From Streptomyces sp. RKND-216 (GTDB lineage: Bacteria > Actinomycetota > Actinomycetes > Streptomycetales > Streptomycetaceae): a stretch of DNA of 64,000 nucleotides. A program made the position numbers and the translations under genes. Numbering within the stretch: position 1 is the first letter of the stretch; every line of letters begins with the position of its first letter. This document shows positions 21,359 through 30,669 of the stretch, one piece after another. The notes below the pieces were generated by a model that worked only from the letters and a program-made list of their open reading frames with translations, had not been told where the DNA came from and ran no database searches. Location: assembly GCF_004795255.1 (NCBI RefSeq), contig NZ_SSBQ01000002.1, forward strand, positions 2,172,001 through 2,236,000, read 5' to 3'.

Positions 21359-21553
21359 TCAGGCCGCGTCGCGACGCACCTGCGGCACGGCAGGACGCTC
21401 GGTGCCCGCCTCCTGCTCGGCTTCCGCCGCAGGGGCGTCCGGCGTGCGCGGCGGCCGGGAGACCGCGTCGGCGGCGACGCACGACGCGAGCAGCTCGCTC
21501 ATGGTCGGCGACTGGTGCCACGCACGGGGGCGGACCCGCTCCTCTGCCGACAT
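21359..21553 (-). CDS. Small protein behind an iron-box promoter
   Basis: 64 aa, function unknown. It begins SAEERVRPRAWHQSPTMSEL, then LASCVAADAVSRPP and an Ala/Glu/Pro-rich end. No membrane helix, signal peptide or known domain; one Cys and one His. ATG 21553 has GGAGGT at 5 nt, a strong ribosome-binding site, and a near-consensus DmdR/IdeR box lies directly upstream, supporting a real, iron-regulated gene. The ordered promoter elements are better evidence than the protein sequence itself. Confidence 0.65.
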   Translation of the reverse strand: MSAEERVRPRAWHQSPTMSELLASCVAADAVSRPPRTPDAPAAEAEQEAGTERPAVPQVRRDAA

Positions 21554-21562
21554 GGACACCTC

Positions 21563-21581
21563 CGAAGTTAGGCTGACCTAA
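21563..21581. promoter_or_regulatory. Iron box (DmdR1/IdeR-type operator)
   Basis: CGAAGTTAGGCTGACCTAA matches 15 of 19 positions of the DmdR/IdeR consensus TTAGGTTAGGCTAACCTAA, including the whole core TTAGGCTxACCTAA seen in siderophore promoters such as desA. It lies 10 bp upstream of the 64-aa gene's ATG, covering its likely promoter or transcript start. Confidence 0.78.
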
Positions 21582-21677
21582 CCAGCTCTGGGCCTCCATG
21601 GGACCACGGGCGCGCCCACCTGCGCAACCTTTTTCCGACGCGCTGTCGGAAACCTTCACCGGGTGCGCGTCGCCCGT

Positions 21678-22232
21678 TCAGCCAAGGAGGGTCAGGTCCT
21701 CCCCCGACCAACGCCCGCCCACCGCGGTGACGACGACCCGGCGCACGTCGTCCACCCCGGCGTCCGCCTCGGCCGCCTCGGCCGCCTCGGCGCCCAGCGT
21801 GCGTGCGATGACGACGTGCAACCGGTCGTCGGCCAGCTCCTCGACCTTGCCCTCGCCCCACTCCACGACCACCACCGACTCCGGCAGCGAGACGTCCAGG
21901 TCGAGGTCCTCCATCTCCTCCAGGCCGCCGCCCAGCCGGTACGCGTCCACGTGCACCAGCGGCGGCCCGTCGGACAGCGAGGGGTGGACACGAGCGATCA
22001 CGAACGTCGGCGAGGTCACCGCGCCGCGTACCCCCAGTCCTTCGCCGAGGCCGCGCGCCAGCGTGGTCTTGCCCGCCCCCAGTTCGCCGGTCAGCAGCAC
22101 CAGATCGCCGGCCCGCAGCAGCTTCGCCAGCCGCCGGCCCAGCTCCCGCATCCGGTCAGCGGTCTCGATCTCGACGGCGTGCGCGGCCCGGACGGCGTGC
22201 GGCTGGGGGGCGCTGTGCTGCGGTGCTTCCAT
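21678..22232 (-). CDS. tsaE: TsaE, ATPase of tRNA t6A synthesis
   Basis: 184 aa P-loop ATPase that stimulates the TsaBD complex. Walker A is TGELGAGKTTLARGLGEGL (about residues 51-69), then VTSPTFVIARVHPS and LVHVDAYRLGG, and VVVVEWGEG. The C-terminal part is richer in Ala/Glu than in most homologues. ATG 22232 lies inside the 3' end of the preceding hydrolase gene (77-bp overlap), indicating translational coupling. Confidence 0.95.
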   Translation of the reverse strand: MEAPQHSAPQPHAVRAAHAVEIETADRMRELGRRLAKLLRAGDLVLLTGELGAGKTTLARGLGEGLGVRGAVTSPTFVIARVHPSLSDGPPLVHVDAYRLGGGLEEMEDLDLDVSLPESVVVVEWGEGKVEELADDRLHVVIARTLGAEAAEAAEADAGVDDVRRVVVTAVGGRWSGEDLTLLG

Positions 22233-23337
22233 GGCTCCGGATGGTACGCGCCAGCAGCGCGGCGAGGTGCGCGTCGACCACCTCGGGCCGCTCCAGCGGA
22301 ACCAGGTGCCCGGCCTCCTCGACGGCCACCAGCTCCGCCGTCCCGGCGGGCAGCGCGGCGGCGATGCGCTCGCTGTGCGGGAACGGCGTGAGCTCGTCCC
22401 GGTCGCCCGCCAGCACCAGCGCCGGGACGTTCCCGAAGGCCGCAAGCGCCGTCGTCTTCTCGTGAGCGGCGAAGGCGGGATAGAACTCGGCGACCACATC
22501 GACCGGCACCGACTCGATCATCCGTTCCACGAACCGGGCCACCGCCGGGTCCGCGTCCGCCGGACTGCCGAAGGAGTAGCGGCGCACCAGGGACGCGAAG
22601 ACGTCGGAGGCCGCCTGCCGGCCGCGTTCCACCAGGGCGCTCTGCGCCGCCATCGCCCGCAGCACCCCCGGCGCCAGCCGCCGCGCAGCGCGCACCCCGG
22701 CGGCCGGCAGCCCGTAGGTGACCTCGCCCAGTTCGCCCGCCGAGGTGCTGAGCAGCGCCACGCCGGCCACCCGCTCGGCGACGTATTCCGCGTGGTGCTC
22801 GGCCAGCGCCATGACCGACATGCCGCCCATGGAGTGGCCGACCAGCACCACGGGCCCTTCCGGAACGGCCGCGTCCAGGACGGCCCGCAGGTCGTGGCCG
22901 AGCCGGTCGATGCTCACCGGGCGGCCTTCCGCGCCGCGGCCGGACCGGCCGTGTCCGCGCTGGTCCCAGTAGACGCACCGGTGCGTGCCGGCGGCGCGGA
23001 GCGCGGCGCGCTGGAAGTGCCAGGAGTCCTGGTCCAGGCAGTAGCCATGGGTGAAGACCACCGTGGGGGCGCCCGGGACCGGCGAGTCCGGCTCGTCGGT
23101 CTCGTAGTGGAGCTCCACGCCGTCGTCCGTCCACGCCGTGCCGGGGGTGCCCCGCAGCGTGCCGTACGGACCGGAGGCGTCCAGGGCGAGCCGCGCGCGG
23201 CGGCGTACGGCCCGGTTGACCGTCAGCCGCTCCGCCGCGAACCCGGCGGCGACCACGCCGACCACCGCGCCCGCGATGCCGGCCCGGCGCGCCCAGCCCG
23301 CCGGGCGCACGACGGCGCCCCCCGCCCCCTCGGCCAT
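22156..23337 (-). CDS. Alpha/beta hydrolase
   Basis: 393 aa. An N-terminal hydrophobic segment (WARRAGIAGAVVGVVAAGF, about 14-32) probably anchors it in the membrane. The catalytic fold follows: VVFTHGYCLDQDSWHFQR (oxyanion region), YWDQRGHGRSGRG, the nucleophile elbow VLVGHSMGGMSVMALAEHH, LVLAGDRDELTPF (acid) and AVEEAGHLVPLERPEVV (His). Substrate unknown. It sits 5 nt after alr and overlaps tsaE by 77 bp, a conserved neighbourhood in Streptomyces. The C-terminal tail is Arg-rich and extends over the start of tsaE. Confidence 0.9.
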   Translation of the reverse strand: MAEGAGGAVVRPAGWARRAGIAGAVVGVVAAGFAAERLTVNRAVRRRARLALDASGPYGTLRGTPGTAWTDDGVELHYETDEPDSPVPGAPTVVFTHGYCLDQDSWHFQRAALRAAGTHRCVYWDQRGHGRSGRGAEGRPVSIDRLGHDLRAVLDAAVPEGPVVLVGHSMGGMSVMALAEHHAEYVAERVAGVALLSTSAGELGEVTYGLPAAGVRAARRLAPGVLRAMAAQSALVERGRQAASDVFASLVRRYSFGSPADADPAVARFVERMIESVPVDVVAEFYPAFAAHEKTTALAAFGNVPALVLAGDRDELTPFPHSERIAAALPAGTAELVAVEEAGHLVPLERPEVVDAHLAALLARTIRSHGSTAAQRPPAARRPGRARRRDRDR

Positions 23338-23342
23338 CCCCC

Positions 23343-24572
23343 TCAGCCCCCGACCGGCTCGGTCGCGCCTGGCTCGCCGGCTTCCGGCGCCTGGGCGTGC
23401 ACGTGCACGCGGGGCACGCGGGTGCCGATGCGGGTGACGATCTCGTACCCGATGGTGCCCACCGCACGGGCCCAGTCCTCGGCGGTCGGCTCGCCCCGGT
23501 CGCCGGGCCCGAAGAGCACCGCCTCGTCCCCCGCCTGCGCGCTGTCCCCGCCGAGGTCGACGACGAACTGGTCCATGGCCACCCGCCCGGCCACCGTCCG
23601 CAGCTTCCCGGCGACCAGCACCGGACCGGTGCCCGACGCGTGCCGGGGCACGCCGTCGGCGTAGCCGGCCGGGACCAGCGCGAGCGTCGTGGCGCCCGGA
23701 GTGGTGTACGTGTGCCCGTACGAGACGCCGTGCCCGCCCGGCACCCGCTTGACGTTCGCCAGCGACGCGCTGAACGTCATCGCCGGGCGCAGCCCGAGGT
23801 CCGCGGCGACGCCCACCTCCGGCGACGGCGACAGGCCGTACACCGAGACCCCGGACCGTACGAGGTCGAAGTGCGACGCGGGCAGCGTCAGCGTGGCCGG
23901 CGAATTGGCCAGGTGCCGCACCTCCGGGTCCAGCCCGGCCCGGGCGGCGGTCGCCAGCGCCTCCCGGAAGGCGGCGAGTTGCAGAGCGATGGAGGGGTGG
24001 CCGGGCTCGTCGGCGCAGGCGAAGTGCGACCAGACGCCGGTGACCCGCACCGTGCCCTCGACCTCGGCGGCACGGGCGGCGGACACCAGGTCCGGCCAGT
24101 CGGCGGGCTGGCAGCCGTTGCGGCCCAGCCCGGTGTCGGCCTTGAGCTGCACGCGCGCCGTGACGCCGGAGGCGCGGGCGGCGGCGCGGATCTCCTCCAG
24201 CGCCCAGCGGCCGCTCGCCGACACGTCCAGGTCGGCCTCGATCGCCTCCCGCCACGGGCCGCCCGGTGTCCACAGCCAGCACAGGATGCGGCCAGTGTCA
24301 CCCGCCGCGCGCAGCGCCAGCGCCTCCTCGGGGGTGGCCGTGCCCAGCCAGGACGCGCCCGCCTGCCGTGCGGCCCGGGCACACGGCACGGCGCCGTGCC
24401 CGTACCCGTCGGACTTCAGCACGGCCATCAGGCCGGCGCCGCCCGCCGCGTACCCGCGCAGCGCACGCACGTTGGCGCGCACCGCGCCGAGGTCGATCTC
24501 GGCGCGGGCGCGCCTGGTGCCCGCCGGCGGCGGGGACGGTGCCGGGAGCGGCGTGAGGTCCGTGTCGTTCAC
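23343..24572 (-). CDS. alr: Alanine racemase
   Basis: PLP enzyme making D-alanine for peptidoglycan. 409 aa, slightly long because of a Pro-rich N-terminus. AEIDLGAVRANVRALR is followed by LMAVLKSDGYGHGAVP, where Lys53 should hold PLP (usually VVKADAYGHG). Further blocks: LKADTGLGRNG, HLANSPATLTLPASHFDLVRSGVSVYGLSP, ALVPAGYADGVPR and GRVAMDQFVVDLG. GTG 24572. The next gene starts after 5 nt, and both face tsaE. Confidence 0.96.
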   Translation of the reverse strand: MNDTDLTPLPAPSPPPAGTRRARAEIDLGAVRANVRALRGYAAGGAGLMAVLKSDGYGHGAVPCARAARQAGASWLGTATPEEALALRAAGDTGRILCWLWTPGGPWREAIEADLDVSASGRWALEEIRAAARASGVTARVQLKADTGLGRNGCQPADWPDLVSAARAAEVEGTVRVTGVWSHFACADEPGHPSIALQLAAFREALATAARAGLDPEVRHLANSPATLTLPASHFDLVRSGVSVYGLSPSPEVGVAADLGLRPAMTFSASLANVKRVPGGHGVSYGHTYTTPGATTLALVPAGYADGVPRHASGTGPVLVAGKLRTVAGRVAMDQFVVDLGGDSAQAGDEAVLFGPGDRGEPTAEDWARAVGTIGYEIVTRIGTRVPRVHVHAQAPEAGEPGATEPVGG

Positions 24573-24616
24573 GCGCCCAGTCTCTCAGGAGCCGCACCCG
24601 ACGGCTCCCGGCGACG

Positions 24617-25591
24617 TCAGCGCTCGGGCTTGGCGCCCCACACGTAGATCCGGTCGCCCTTGCCCAGCACCTGCCACAGCCGCTCCGCGTCCTCGTAACG
24701 GAGGTTGACGCAGCCGTGCGAGCCGGGGCCGGTGTAGAGGTCGTCGTACACGCCGTGCAGCGCCTGCCCGCCGTCGAAGTACTGGCTGAACGGCATCGGC
24801 GAGTCGTACAGCGTCGAGTGCTCGTGGCGCACCCGCAGGTAGACGTCGTGCCAGCCGGTGCGGGTCTCGTAGCCCGGCTTGCCGCTGCGGATCGGGACCG
24901 GGTCGTAGATCATCCGGTCCCCGTCCCGCACCCACATGATCTGCCGGCTCAGGTCCAGGCAGGCCACGACGCCGTCGCGGCGCGGACAGCCGCGCAGCTT
25001 CTCGGGGTGGGCGCGCGCCCAGCGGAGCGTCATCACCTTCCAGGTCACCGGCCCCGCGAAACCGCTGTTGGGGTAGATGCCGACCTTCGTCTGCCACTCC
25101 TGGATCGCCCTGCAGTCGGCCTTCGACTGCACACCGTCCTCCTCCAGCCCCAGGTAGCGCTCCACGAAGAGCTGGTACGGGCCCGTCGACGCGGTGCACG
25201 GCGGCAGCTTCGGCTTCGGCTCGTCCGCGCGGATCTGCTCACCCGGCGGCACGTACTCGATCAGCGAACTCCGCACGGCGTACTCGGCGCCCGGCGTGCG
25301 GGGCGTGGGACGGGCCCGCGTGGAGCCCTCCGGGGCGGCCGAGCCGGGACCGTCCCCGGCGGTGCTCGGCGGGAAGGATCCCTGGTCGGGCGTGCCCCGC
25401 TGGTACGGCTGCTTCTCCGGCAGGGGGTAGCCGGGAACGAGGTCGGCCTCGGGCACGTGGCCGCGGGGCATCGGGCCGTCGCCGGGTGCGGCGGTCGCGG
25501 CGCCGCCGGCGAGGACCAGGGGCAGGGCGGTCAGGGCGGCCAGCAGGGCCGCGCGGAGACGTGGGCGCTTGCGTGGGTTCGTCGAGTGCAC
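24617..25591 (-). CDS. Secreted L,D-transpeptidase (YkuD domain)
   Basis: 324 aa. Signal peptide with twin-arginine-free, basic start (PRKRPRLRAALLAALTALPLVLAGGAATA, cleaved near residue 34), a Pro/Gly-rich linker, a peptidoglycan-binding-like helical part (PYQLFVERYLGLEEDGVQSKADCRAIQEWQ, with YPNSGFAGPVTWKVM), then the YkuD catalytic domain: LDLSRQIMWVRDGDRMIYD and HGVYDDLYTGPGSHGCVNLR with the nucleophile Cys. It makes 3-3 crosslinks or attaches proteins to peptidoglycan. GTG 25591 follows GGGAGGGG. It lies between nnr and alr among cell-wall genes. Confidence 0.92.
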   Translation of the reverse strand: MHSTNPRKRPRLRAALLAALTALPLVLAGGAATAAPGDGPMPRGHVPEADLVPGYPLPEKQPYQRGTPDQGSFPPSTAGDGPGSAAPEGSTRARPTPRTPGAEYAVRSSLIEYVPPGEQIRADEPKPKLPPCTASTGPYQLFVERYLGLEEDGVQSKADCRAIQEWQTKVGIYPNSGFAGPVTWKVMTLRWARAHPEKLRGCPRRDGVVACLDLSRQIMWVRDGDRMIYDPVPIRSGKPGYETRTGWHDVYLRVRHEHSTLYDSPMPFSQYFDGGQALHGVYDDLYTGPGSHGCVNLRYEDAERLWQVLGKGDRIYVWGAKPER

Positions 25592-25704
25592 GCCCCACCC
25601 CTCCCGCACCCCGCGTCCGCCGTGCACGGAGTTCCCCGCGTTCACCCCGCTGCGGCCCGCCTTTCCCCCGCCGGGAGCAACCGCGGCGGGCGGCACGGGG
25701 CGGG

Positions 25705-27144
25705 TCAGGAGACGTCGGACCAGGCCCGGGGGAGGGCGGCGGCGACGTCGCCGGCGGACGGCGGGGTGGGGGCGAGGCGGCCGGCGAGTCCGTGGAGATA
25801 GGCGCCGCAGGCCGCGGCGTCACGCGGAGCGAGGCCCGCCGCCAGCAGCGAGCCGATCAGACCGGACAGCACGTCGCCCGTCCCCGCCGTGGCGAGTCGC
25901 GGCGTGCCGGTGGGGTTGACGCGCACCGGGTCGGCGCCGTCCGGTGTGGCGACCAGGGTCGTCGAGCCCTTCAGCAGGGCCGTCACGCCGAACCGGGACG
26001 CCAGTGCGCGCACGGCCTTCAGACGCCCGGCCTCGACCTCCTCGCGGGTCTCGCCCAGCAGGGCCGCCGCCTCGCCGGCGTGCGGGGGCAGCAGGGTGGG
26101 CGCCTCGCGGCGCCGCACCGCGGCGGGGTCGAGCAGTCGCAGCCCGTCCGCGTCCACGAGGACCGGGACGGGCGACTCCAGCACGTCCTCCAGCGCGCCC
26201 TGCGGTCCCGAGCCGTCGCCGAGGCCCGGTCCGATCACCCACGCCTGCACCCGGCCCGCCTTGGAGGGCGCCGCGTCCGACACCAGCGCCTCCGGAAACC
26301 GCCGGACCACGTCGTCGGCGGCCGGACCGACGTACCGCACCGCACCGGCGCCGCCGTGCAGGGCGCCCGCGACGGCCAGCACCGCCGCCCCCGGGTAACG
26401 GGCGGAGCCTGCGACCAGGCCGACGACGCCACGCCGGTACTTGTCGCTCTCCGCGGACGGCCGCGGCAGCAACGCGGCCACGTCGGGGTGCTGGAGCGCC
26501 TCCAGTTCGGGACGTTCCGGCAGGTGCGGGCCGAGGCCGATGTCCACCAGCCGCAGCGCGCCCGCGTGCCCGGCGGCCGGGTCGACCAGCAGGCCCGGCT
26601 TGTACGCGCCGAACGTCACGGTGGCAGCCGCCCGTACGGCCGCGCCGCACACCTCCCCACTGTCGGCGTCCACCCCGCTGGGCAGGTCCACCGCCACCAC
26701 CGGCACCCCGGCCTCCTCGACGCGCCGCACCAGCGCCTCCGCGTCGGGACGGAGGCCGCCCGTGCCGCCGATGCCCACGATGCCGTCCACGACCAGGTCG
26801 GCTCGCGCGACGGCCGTTCCGGCCGCGTCCGGGCCCGTCGTACGGCCGCCCGCGCCCCGGAGGGCGGCGAGTCCGCCGGGGTGCGCCCGGTCCGGTGCGA
26901 GGAGTACGGCCGTCACCCCGGCGCCGCGCCGCGCCAGCCGCGCGCCGGCGTACAACGCGTCGCCGCCGTTGTCACCGCTGCCGACGAGCAGCACCACGCG
27001 CGCACCGTAGGTCCGGTGCAGCAGGCCCGCGCAGGCCGCCGCCAGCCCGGCCGCCGCGCGCCGCATCAGCGCCCCCTCCGGCAGCTGAGCCATCAACTCC
27101 CGCTCGGCCGCCCGCACACTCTCCACGTCGTACGCAGTCCTCAT
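25705..27144 (-). CDS. nnr: Bifunctional NAD(P)H-hydrate epimerase/dehydratase
   Basis: 479-aa fusion repairing hydrated NAD(P)H. The N-terminal NnrE half (about 1-215) has VVLLVGSGDNGGDALYAGARLARRG and VAVDLPSGVDADSGEV; the C-terminal NnrD half (about 225-475) has YRRGVVGLVAGSARYPGAAVLA, LVDADGLRLLD, LLPPHAGEAAALLG and LATAGTGDVLSGLIGSLLA, the ATP/ADP-site motif. ATG 27144 was chosen at the conserved AYDVESVRAAER start rather than upstream open frame. A CACACT box 7 nt before the ATG hints at a leaderless start. Confidence 0.95.
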   Translation of the reverse strand: MRTAYDVESVRAAERELMAQLPEGALMRRAAAGLAAACAGLLHRTYGARVVLLVGSGDNGGDALYAGARLARRGAGVTAVLLAPDRAHPGGLAALRGAGGRTTGPDAAGTAVARADLVVDGIVGIGGTGGLRPDAEALVRRVEEAGVPVVAVDLPSGVDADSGEVCGAAVRAAATVTFGAYKPGLLVDPAAGHAGALRLVDIGLGPHLPERPELEALQHPDVAALLPRPSAESDKYRRGVVGLVAGSARYPGAAVLAVAGALHGGAGAVRYVGPAADDVVRRFPEALVSDAAPSKAGRVQAWVIGPGLGDGSGPQGALEDVLESPVPVLVDADGLRLLDPAAVRRREAPTLLPPHAGEAAALLGETREEVEAGRLKAVRALASRFGVTALLKGSTTLVATPDGADPVRVNPTGTPRLATAGTGDVLSGLIGSLLAAGLAPRDAAACGAYLHGLAGRLAPTPPSAGDVAAALPRAWSDVS

Positions 27145-27226
27145 GCGTCCAAGTGTGACCGCTGGGACGCGTCGGCACGCACCCTCGAAGCCACCCGCCC
27201 GGCGGGGGGACGTGACGGGGACCGGC

Positions 27227-27595
27227 TCAGCCCTCGGCGACGACGACGGCGGAGGCGACGCCCGCATCGTGGCTGAGGGACACGTGCCAGTGCCGGACGC
27301 CGAGTTCGGCGGCGCGGGCGGCGACGGTGCCGCGGACCGCGAGGGAGGGCTGCCCGGAATCGGCGACGACGACCTCCGCGTCCGTCCAGCGCAGACCCCG
27401 CGGTGCGCCGAGGGCCTTCGCCAGGGCCTCCTTGGCAGCGAAGCGCGCGGCCAGCGAGGCGACGCCGCGCGGGTCGCCGTCCGGCAACGTCCGTTCGGCG
27501 TCGACGAAGAGCCGGTCCGCGAGCTGCGGCGTGCGTTTCAGCGCGGCCGCGAACCGGTCGATCTCCGCAACGTCGATGCCCACCCCGATGATCAT
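27227..27595 (-). CDS. acpS: Holo-[acyl-carrier-protein] synthase
   Basis: 122-aa type I phosphopantetheinyl transferase that activates ACP with coenzyme [19 protein letters not shown] carries the Mg-binding Asp8, and [16 protein letters not shown] the Glu/Lys signature; [18 protein letters not shown] closes the fold. ATG 27595, 16 bp after the glmS stop, so probably co-transcribed with glmS. Confidence 0.96.
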   Translation of the reverse strand: MIIGVGIDVAEIDRFAAALKRTPQLADRLFVDAERTLPDGDPRGVASLAARFAAKEALAKALGAPRGLRWTDAEVVVADSGQPSLAVRGTVAARAAELGVRHWHVSLSHDAGVASAVVVAEG

Positions 27596-27611
27596 GCCTG
27601 CCCGCCGACCG

Positions 27612-29459
27612 TCACTCCACCGTCACGGACTTCGCCAGATTGCGCGGCTGATCCACCTCGTTGCCGCGGGCGGTGGCCAGTTCGCAGGCAAAGACCTGCA
27701 GCGGCACGGTGGCGACCAGCGGCTGGAGCAGGGTCGGCGTCTGCGGGATCTCGATGAGGTGGTCGGCGTACGGGCGGACCGTCGCGTCGCCCTCCTCGGC
27801 GATGACGATCGTGCGGGCGCCGCGGGCGCGGATCTCCTGGATGTTGGACACGATCTTGTCGTGCAGGACGGAACGGCCGCGCGGAGACGGGACCACCACG
27901 ACGACCGGCAGGTCCTCCTCGATCAGGGCGATCGGCCCGTGCTTCAGCTCGCCGGCGGCGAATCCCTCGGCATGCATGTAGGCGAGCTCCTTGAGCTTGA
28001 GCGCGCCCTCCATGGCAACGGGGTAGCCGACGTGACGGCCGAGGAACAGCACGGTGTTCTTGTCGGCCAGGCCGCGCGCCAGCTCCCGCACGGGCTCCAT
28101 GGTGGTGAGGACCTCCTCGACATGGGTGCCCATGGCGGAGAGTTCCTTGATGACGGCGAGGACCTCGTCGCCCCACTTGGTGCCGCGCACCTGGCCCAGG
28201 TAGAGGGCCACCAGATAGCAGGCGACGAGCTGGGTGAGGAAGGCCTTGGTGGAGGCGACCGCTACCTCGGGGCCGGCGTGCGTGTAGAGCACGGCGTCGG
28301 ACTCGCGCGGGATGGTCGAGCCGTTGGTGTTGCAGATGGCGAGGACCTTCGCGCCCTGCTCGCGGGCGTGCCGCAGGGCCATCAGGGTGTCCATGGTCTC
28401 ACCGGACTGGCTGATGGCGATCACCAGCGTCCGCGAGTCCATGATCGGGTCTCGGTAGCGGAACTCGCTGGCCAGCTCGGTCTCGCAGGGGATGCGGGTC
28501 CAGTGCTCGATCGCGTACTTGGCGATCATTCCGGCGTGGAACGCGGTGCCACAGGCGACGATGACGACCTTCTCGATCTCGCGCAGCACCGGGTCGGGAA
28601 TGCGGACCTCGTCCAGCCGCAGTTCGCCAGCCGCGTCGATGCGGCCGAGCAAGGTGTCGGCGACCGCCTTGGGCTGCTCGGCGATCTCCTTCAGCATGAA
28701 GTAGTCGTAGCCGCCCTTCTCGGCGGCGGAGGCGTCCCAGTCGACGTGGTAGCGGCGCACGTCCGCGGTGGCGCCGTCGAAGTCGGTGACCGTCACACCC
28801 TCCCGGCGCAGCTCCACGACCTGGTCCTGACCCAGCTCGATGGCTTCGCGGGTGTGGGCGATGAACGCGGCGACGTCGGAGGCGAGGAAGTTCTCGCCGT
28901 CGCCGACGCCGACGACCAGCGGCGAGTTGCGCCGGGCGCCGACCACGACATCCGGGTCGTCGGCGGAGACGGCGACGAGCGTGAACGCCCCCTCCAGGCG
29001 ACGGCACACCTGCCGCATGGCTTCGGCGAGGTCGCCACTGGCGGAGAAGCACTCGGCGAGCAGGTGCGAGACGACCTCGGTGTCGGTCTCGGACAGCAGC
29101 TCGTGGCCGCGCTCGGCCAGCTCCTCCCGGAGCAGGGCGAAGTTCTCGATGATGCCGTTGTGCACGACGGCGACGCGCCCGGCGTTGTCCAGGTGCGGAT
29201 GGGCGTTGGTGTCGGTGGGGCCGCCGTGGGTGGCCCACCGCGTATGACCGACGCCCGCAGGGCCGCTCGGCAGCGGCCGGTCGCTCAGCTCCTTCTCCAG
29301 GTTGGCGAGCTTGCCCGCCTTCTTCGCCGCAGCCATCCCGCCGTCGGCGAGCACCGCCACTCCGGCCGAGTCGTAGCCCCGGTACTCCAGCCGGCGCAGG
29401 CCGGCGATGACCACATCGAGGGCGGACTGCCCTCCCACGTAACCGACGATTCCGCACAT
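27612..29459 (-). CDS. glmS: Glutamine-fructose-6-phosphate aminotransferase
   Basis: Makes glucosamine-6-phosphate from fructose-6-phosphate and glutamine, first step to UDP-GlcNAc. 615 aa. The N-terminal class II amidotransferase domain begins MCGIVGYVG with nucleophile Cys2 and HTRWATHG; two SIS isomerase domains follow ([14 protein letters not shown] and [17 protein letters not shown]); the C-terminus ends [17 protein letters not shown] on the reverse strand (29472-29467) lies 7 nt before ATG, suggesting a leaderless transcript. Its partner glmM lies about 2.5 kb away. Confidence 0.98.
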   Translation of the reverse strand: MCGIVGYVGGQSALDVVIAGLRRLEYRGYDSAGVAVLADGGMAAAKKAGKLANLEKELSDRPLPSGPAGVGHTRWATHGGPTDTNAHPHLDNAGRVAVVHNGIIENFALLREELAERGHELLSETDTEVVSHLLAECFSASGDLAEAMRQVCRRLEGAFTLVAVSADDPDVVVGARRNSPLVVGVGDGENFLASDVAAFIAHTREAIELGQDQVVELRREGVTVTDFDGATADVRRYHVDWDASAAEKGGYDYFMLKEIAEQPKAVADTLLGRIDAAGELRLDEVRIPDPVLREIEKVVIVACGTAFHAGMIAKYAIEHWTRIPCETELASEFRYRDPIMDSRTLVIAISQSGETMDTLMALRHAREQGAKVLAICNTNGSTIPRESDAVLYTHAGPEVAVASTKAFLTQLVACYLVALYLGQVRGTKWGDEVLAVIKELSAMGTHVEEVLTTMEPVRELARGLADKNTVLFLGRHVGYPVAMEGALKLKELAYMHAEGFAAGELKHGPIALIEEDLPVVVVVPSPRGRSVLHDKIVSNIQEIRARGARTIVIAEEGDATVRPYADHLIEIPQTPTLLQPLVATVPLQVFACELATARGNEVDQPRNLAKSVTVE

Positions 29460-29495
29460 GCGCAGCAGCCTACGTTGCGGCGGACCGCCCGCCGG

Positions 29496-29747
29496 TCACC
29501 CCTCGCGCGACATCCGGTCGACGGCGTCCTGTATGAGGTACTGGTACTCGGCCTCCTCGCAGCGTGGCTTGCTGCCGCTGCGGTAGAGGTCGAGGGTGTC
29601 GGCGAGATCCTCCGACAGGTCCTCGTCGGGGAGTTCGGCGGCGATCTCGTCGTAGACCGCGCTGGGGCCGTGCGGGCCGGGCGGCGGACCGGCGACGTCC
29701 GTACGGCCGCGGCGCAGCCGCATGCGCGGGATGGGCACGTGGAGCAT
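29496..29747 (-). CDS. Conserved hypothetical protein
   Basis: 83 aa of unknown function, with a basic N-terminus (LHVPIPRMRLRRGRTDVAG) and an acidic, probably helical C-terminus (AVYDEIAAELPDEDLSEDL, then YQYLIQDAVDRMSREG). No signal or membrane segment. ATG 29747 follows GGGGGAG. It lies 36 bp upstream of the glmS start on the same strand, with a separate glmS promoter in between. Confidence 0.7.
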   Translation of the reverse strand: MLHVPIPRMRLRRGRTDVAGPPPGPHGPSAVYDEIAAELPDEDLSEDLADTLDLYRSGSKPRCEEAEYQYLIQDAVDRMSREG

Positions 29748-29859
29748 GTCTCCCCCCGGGAGCGTCGCGGGTGAGGGAAACGTAGTGGAAGTCCGCGCGT
29801 GCGTACACCCTTTCCCCACGCCCGTGCGTGAATGAGGGAAGCGTCACGCGGTCGGCGCG

Positions 29860-30669
29860 TCACGCCTGCGAACGGTAGGCGCGCATGGCGAGGGGGAGGA
29901 AGACCGCGGCGATCGCCGCCGCCCACACCAGCGACCACATCACCGGCTGGCCGACCTCACCGCCGACCAGCAACCCGCGGAACGCGTCGGAGAGATGCGT
30001 CACCGGGTTGATGTCCACCCATGCCTGGAGCCAGCCCGGCATGGTCTCCACCCGCACGAACGCGCTGGAGGTGAAGGTGATCGGGAAGATCAGCGTGAAC
30101 GCGAAGACCTGTACTTTCTCCGGGTCGCCCGCGAGCATGCCGATCAGCACCGCGCTCCAGGACACGGCGGCCGCGAACACCATCAGCAGCAGTGCCGCGC
30201 CGAGGAAGCCGCCCACACCCGTGGTGATCCGGAAGCCGAGCGCCGCGCCGAGCCCGATCATCAGCACCATCGCCCACAGCTGCTTCGCCAGGTCGGCGGT
30301 GATCCGCCCGAACAGCGGCGCGGACCGCGCGATGGGCAGGCTGCGCAGCCGGTCGAAGACGCCCTTGGTGAGGTCGCTGTTCAGGGACATGGCCGTGTAC
30401 ATCGACATGAACAAGGTGTTCTGCACGATGATGCCGGGCAGCGCGTACTGGAGGTACTCCTCCGGCGAACCGGCCATCTGGCCGCCGAACACGTAGGTGA
30501 ACAGGAACACGAACATGATCGGCGTGATGCTGTAGTCGACCAGTTCGAGCGGGTTGTGCTTCACCGAGACCAGGCTGCGCCAGGCCATGGTGCCGGTCTG
30601 CCGCACCGCGGCCACCGGACGCACCCGGCCGGTCTTGGTCAGCGGCGCGGTGATCGTCGCAGCGGTCAT
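29860..30669 (-). CDS. ABC-2 type transporter permease (DrrB-like)
   Basis: 269 aa with six predicted membrane helices: NPLELVDYSITPIMFVFLFTY, then YALPGIIVQNTLFMSMYTAMSL, LAKQLWAMVLMIGLGAALGF, FLGAALLLMVFAAAVSW, VFAFTLIFPITFTSSAFV (ABC-2 signature region) and the last helix near VMWSLVWAAAIAAVF. Exports a drug or lipid together with the ATPase encoded just upstream; ATG overlaps its stop by 4 bp. The substrate is not evident. Confidence 0.93.
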   Translation of the reverse strand: MTAATITAPLTKTGRVRPVAAVRQTGTMAWRSLVSVKHNPLELVDYSITPIMFVFLFTYVFGGQMAGSPEEYLQYALPGIIVQNTLFMSMYTAMSLNSDLTKGVFDRLRSLPIARSAPLFGRITADLAKQLWAMVLMIGLGAALGFRITTGVGGFLGAALLLMVFAAAVSWSAVLIGMLAGDPEKVQVFAFTLIFPITFTSSAFVRVETMPGWLQAWVDINPVTHLSDAFRGLLVGGEVGQPVMWSLVWAAAIAAVFLPLAMRAYRSQA

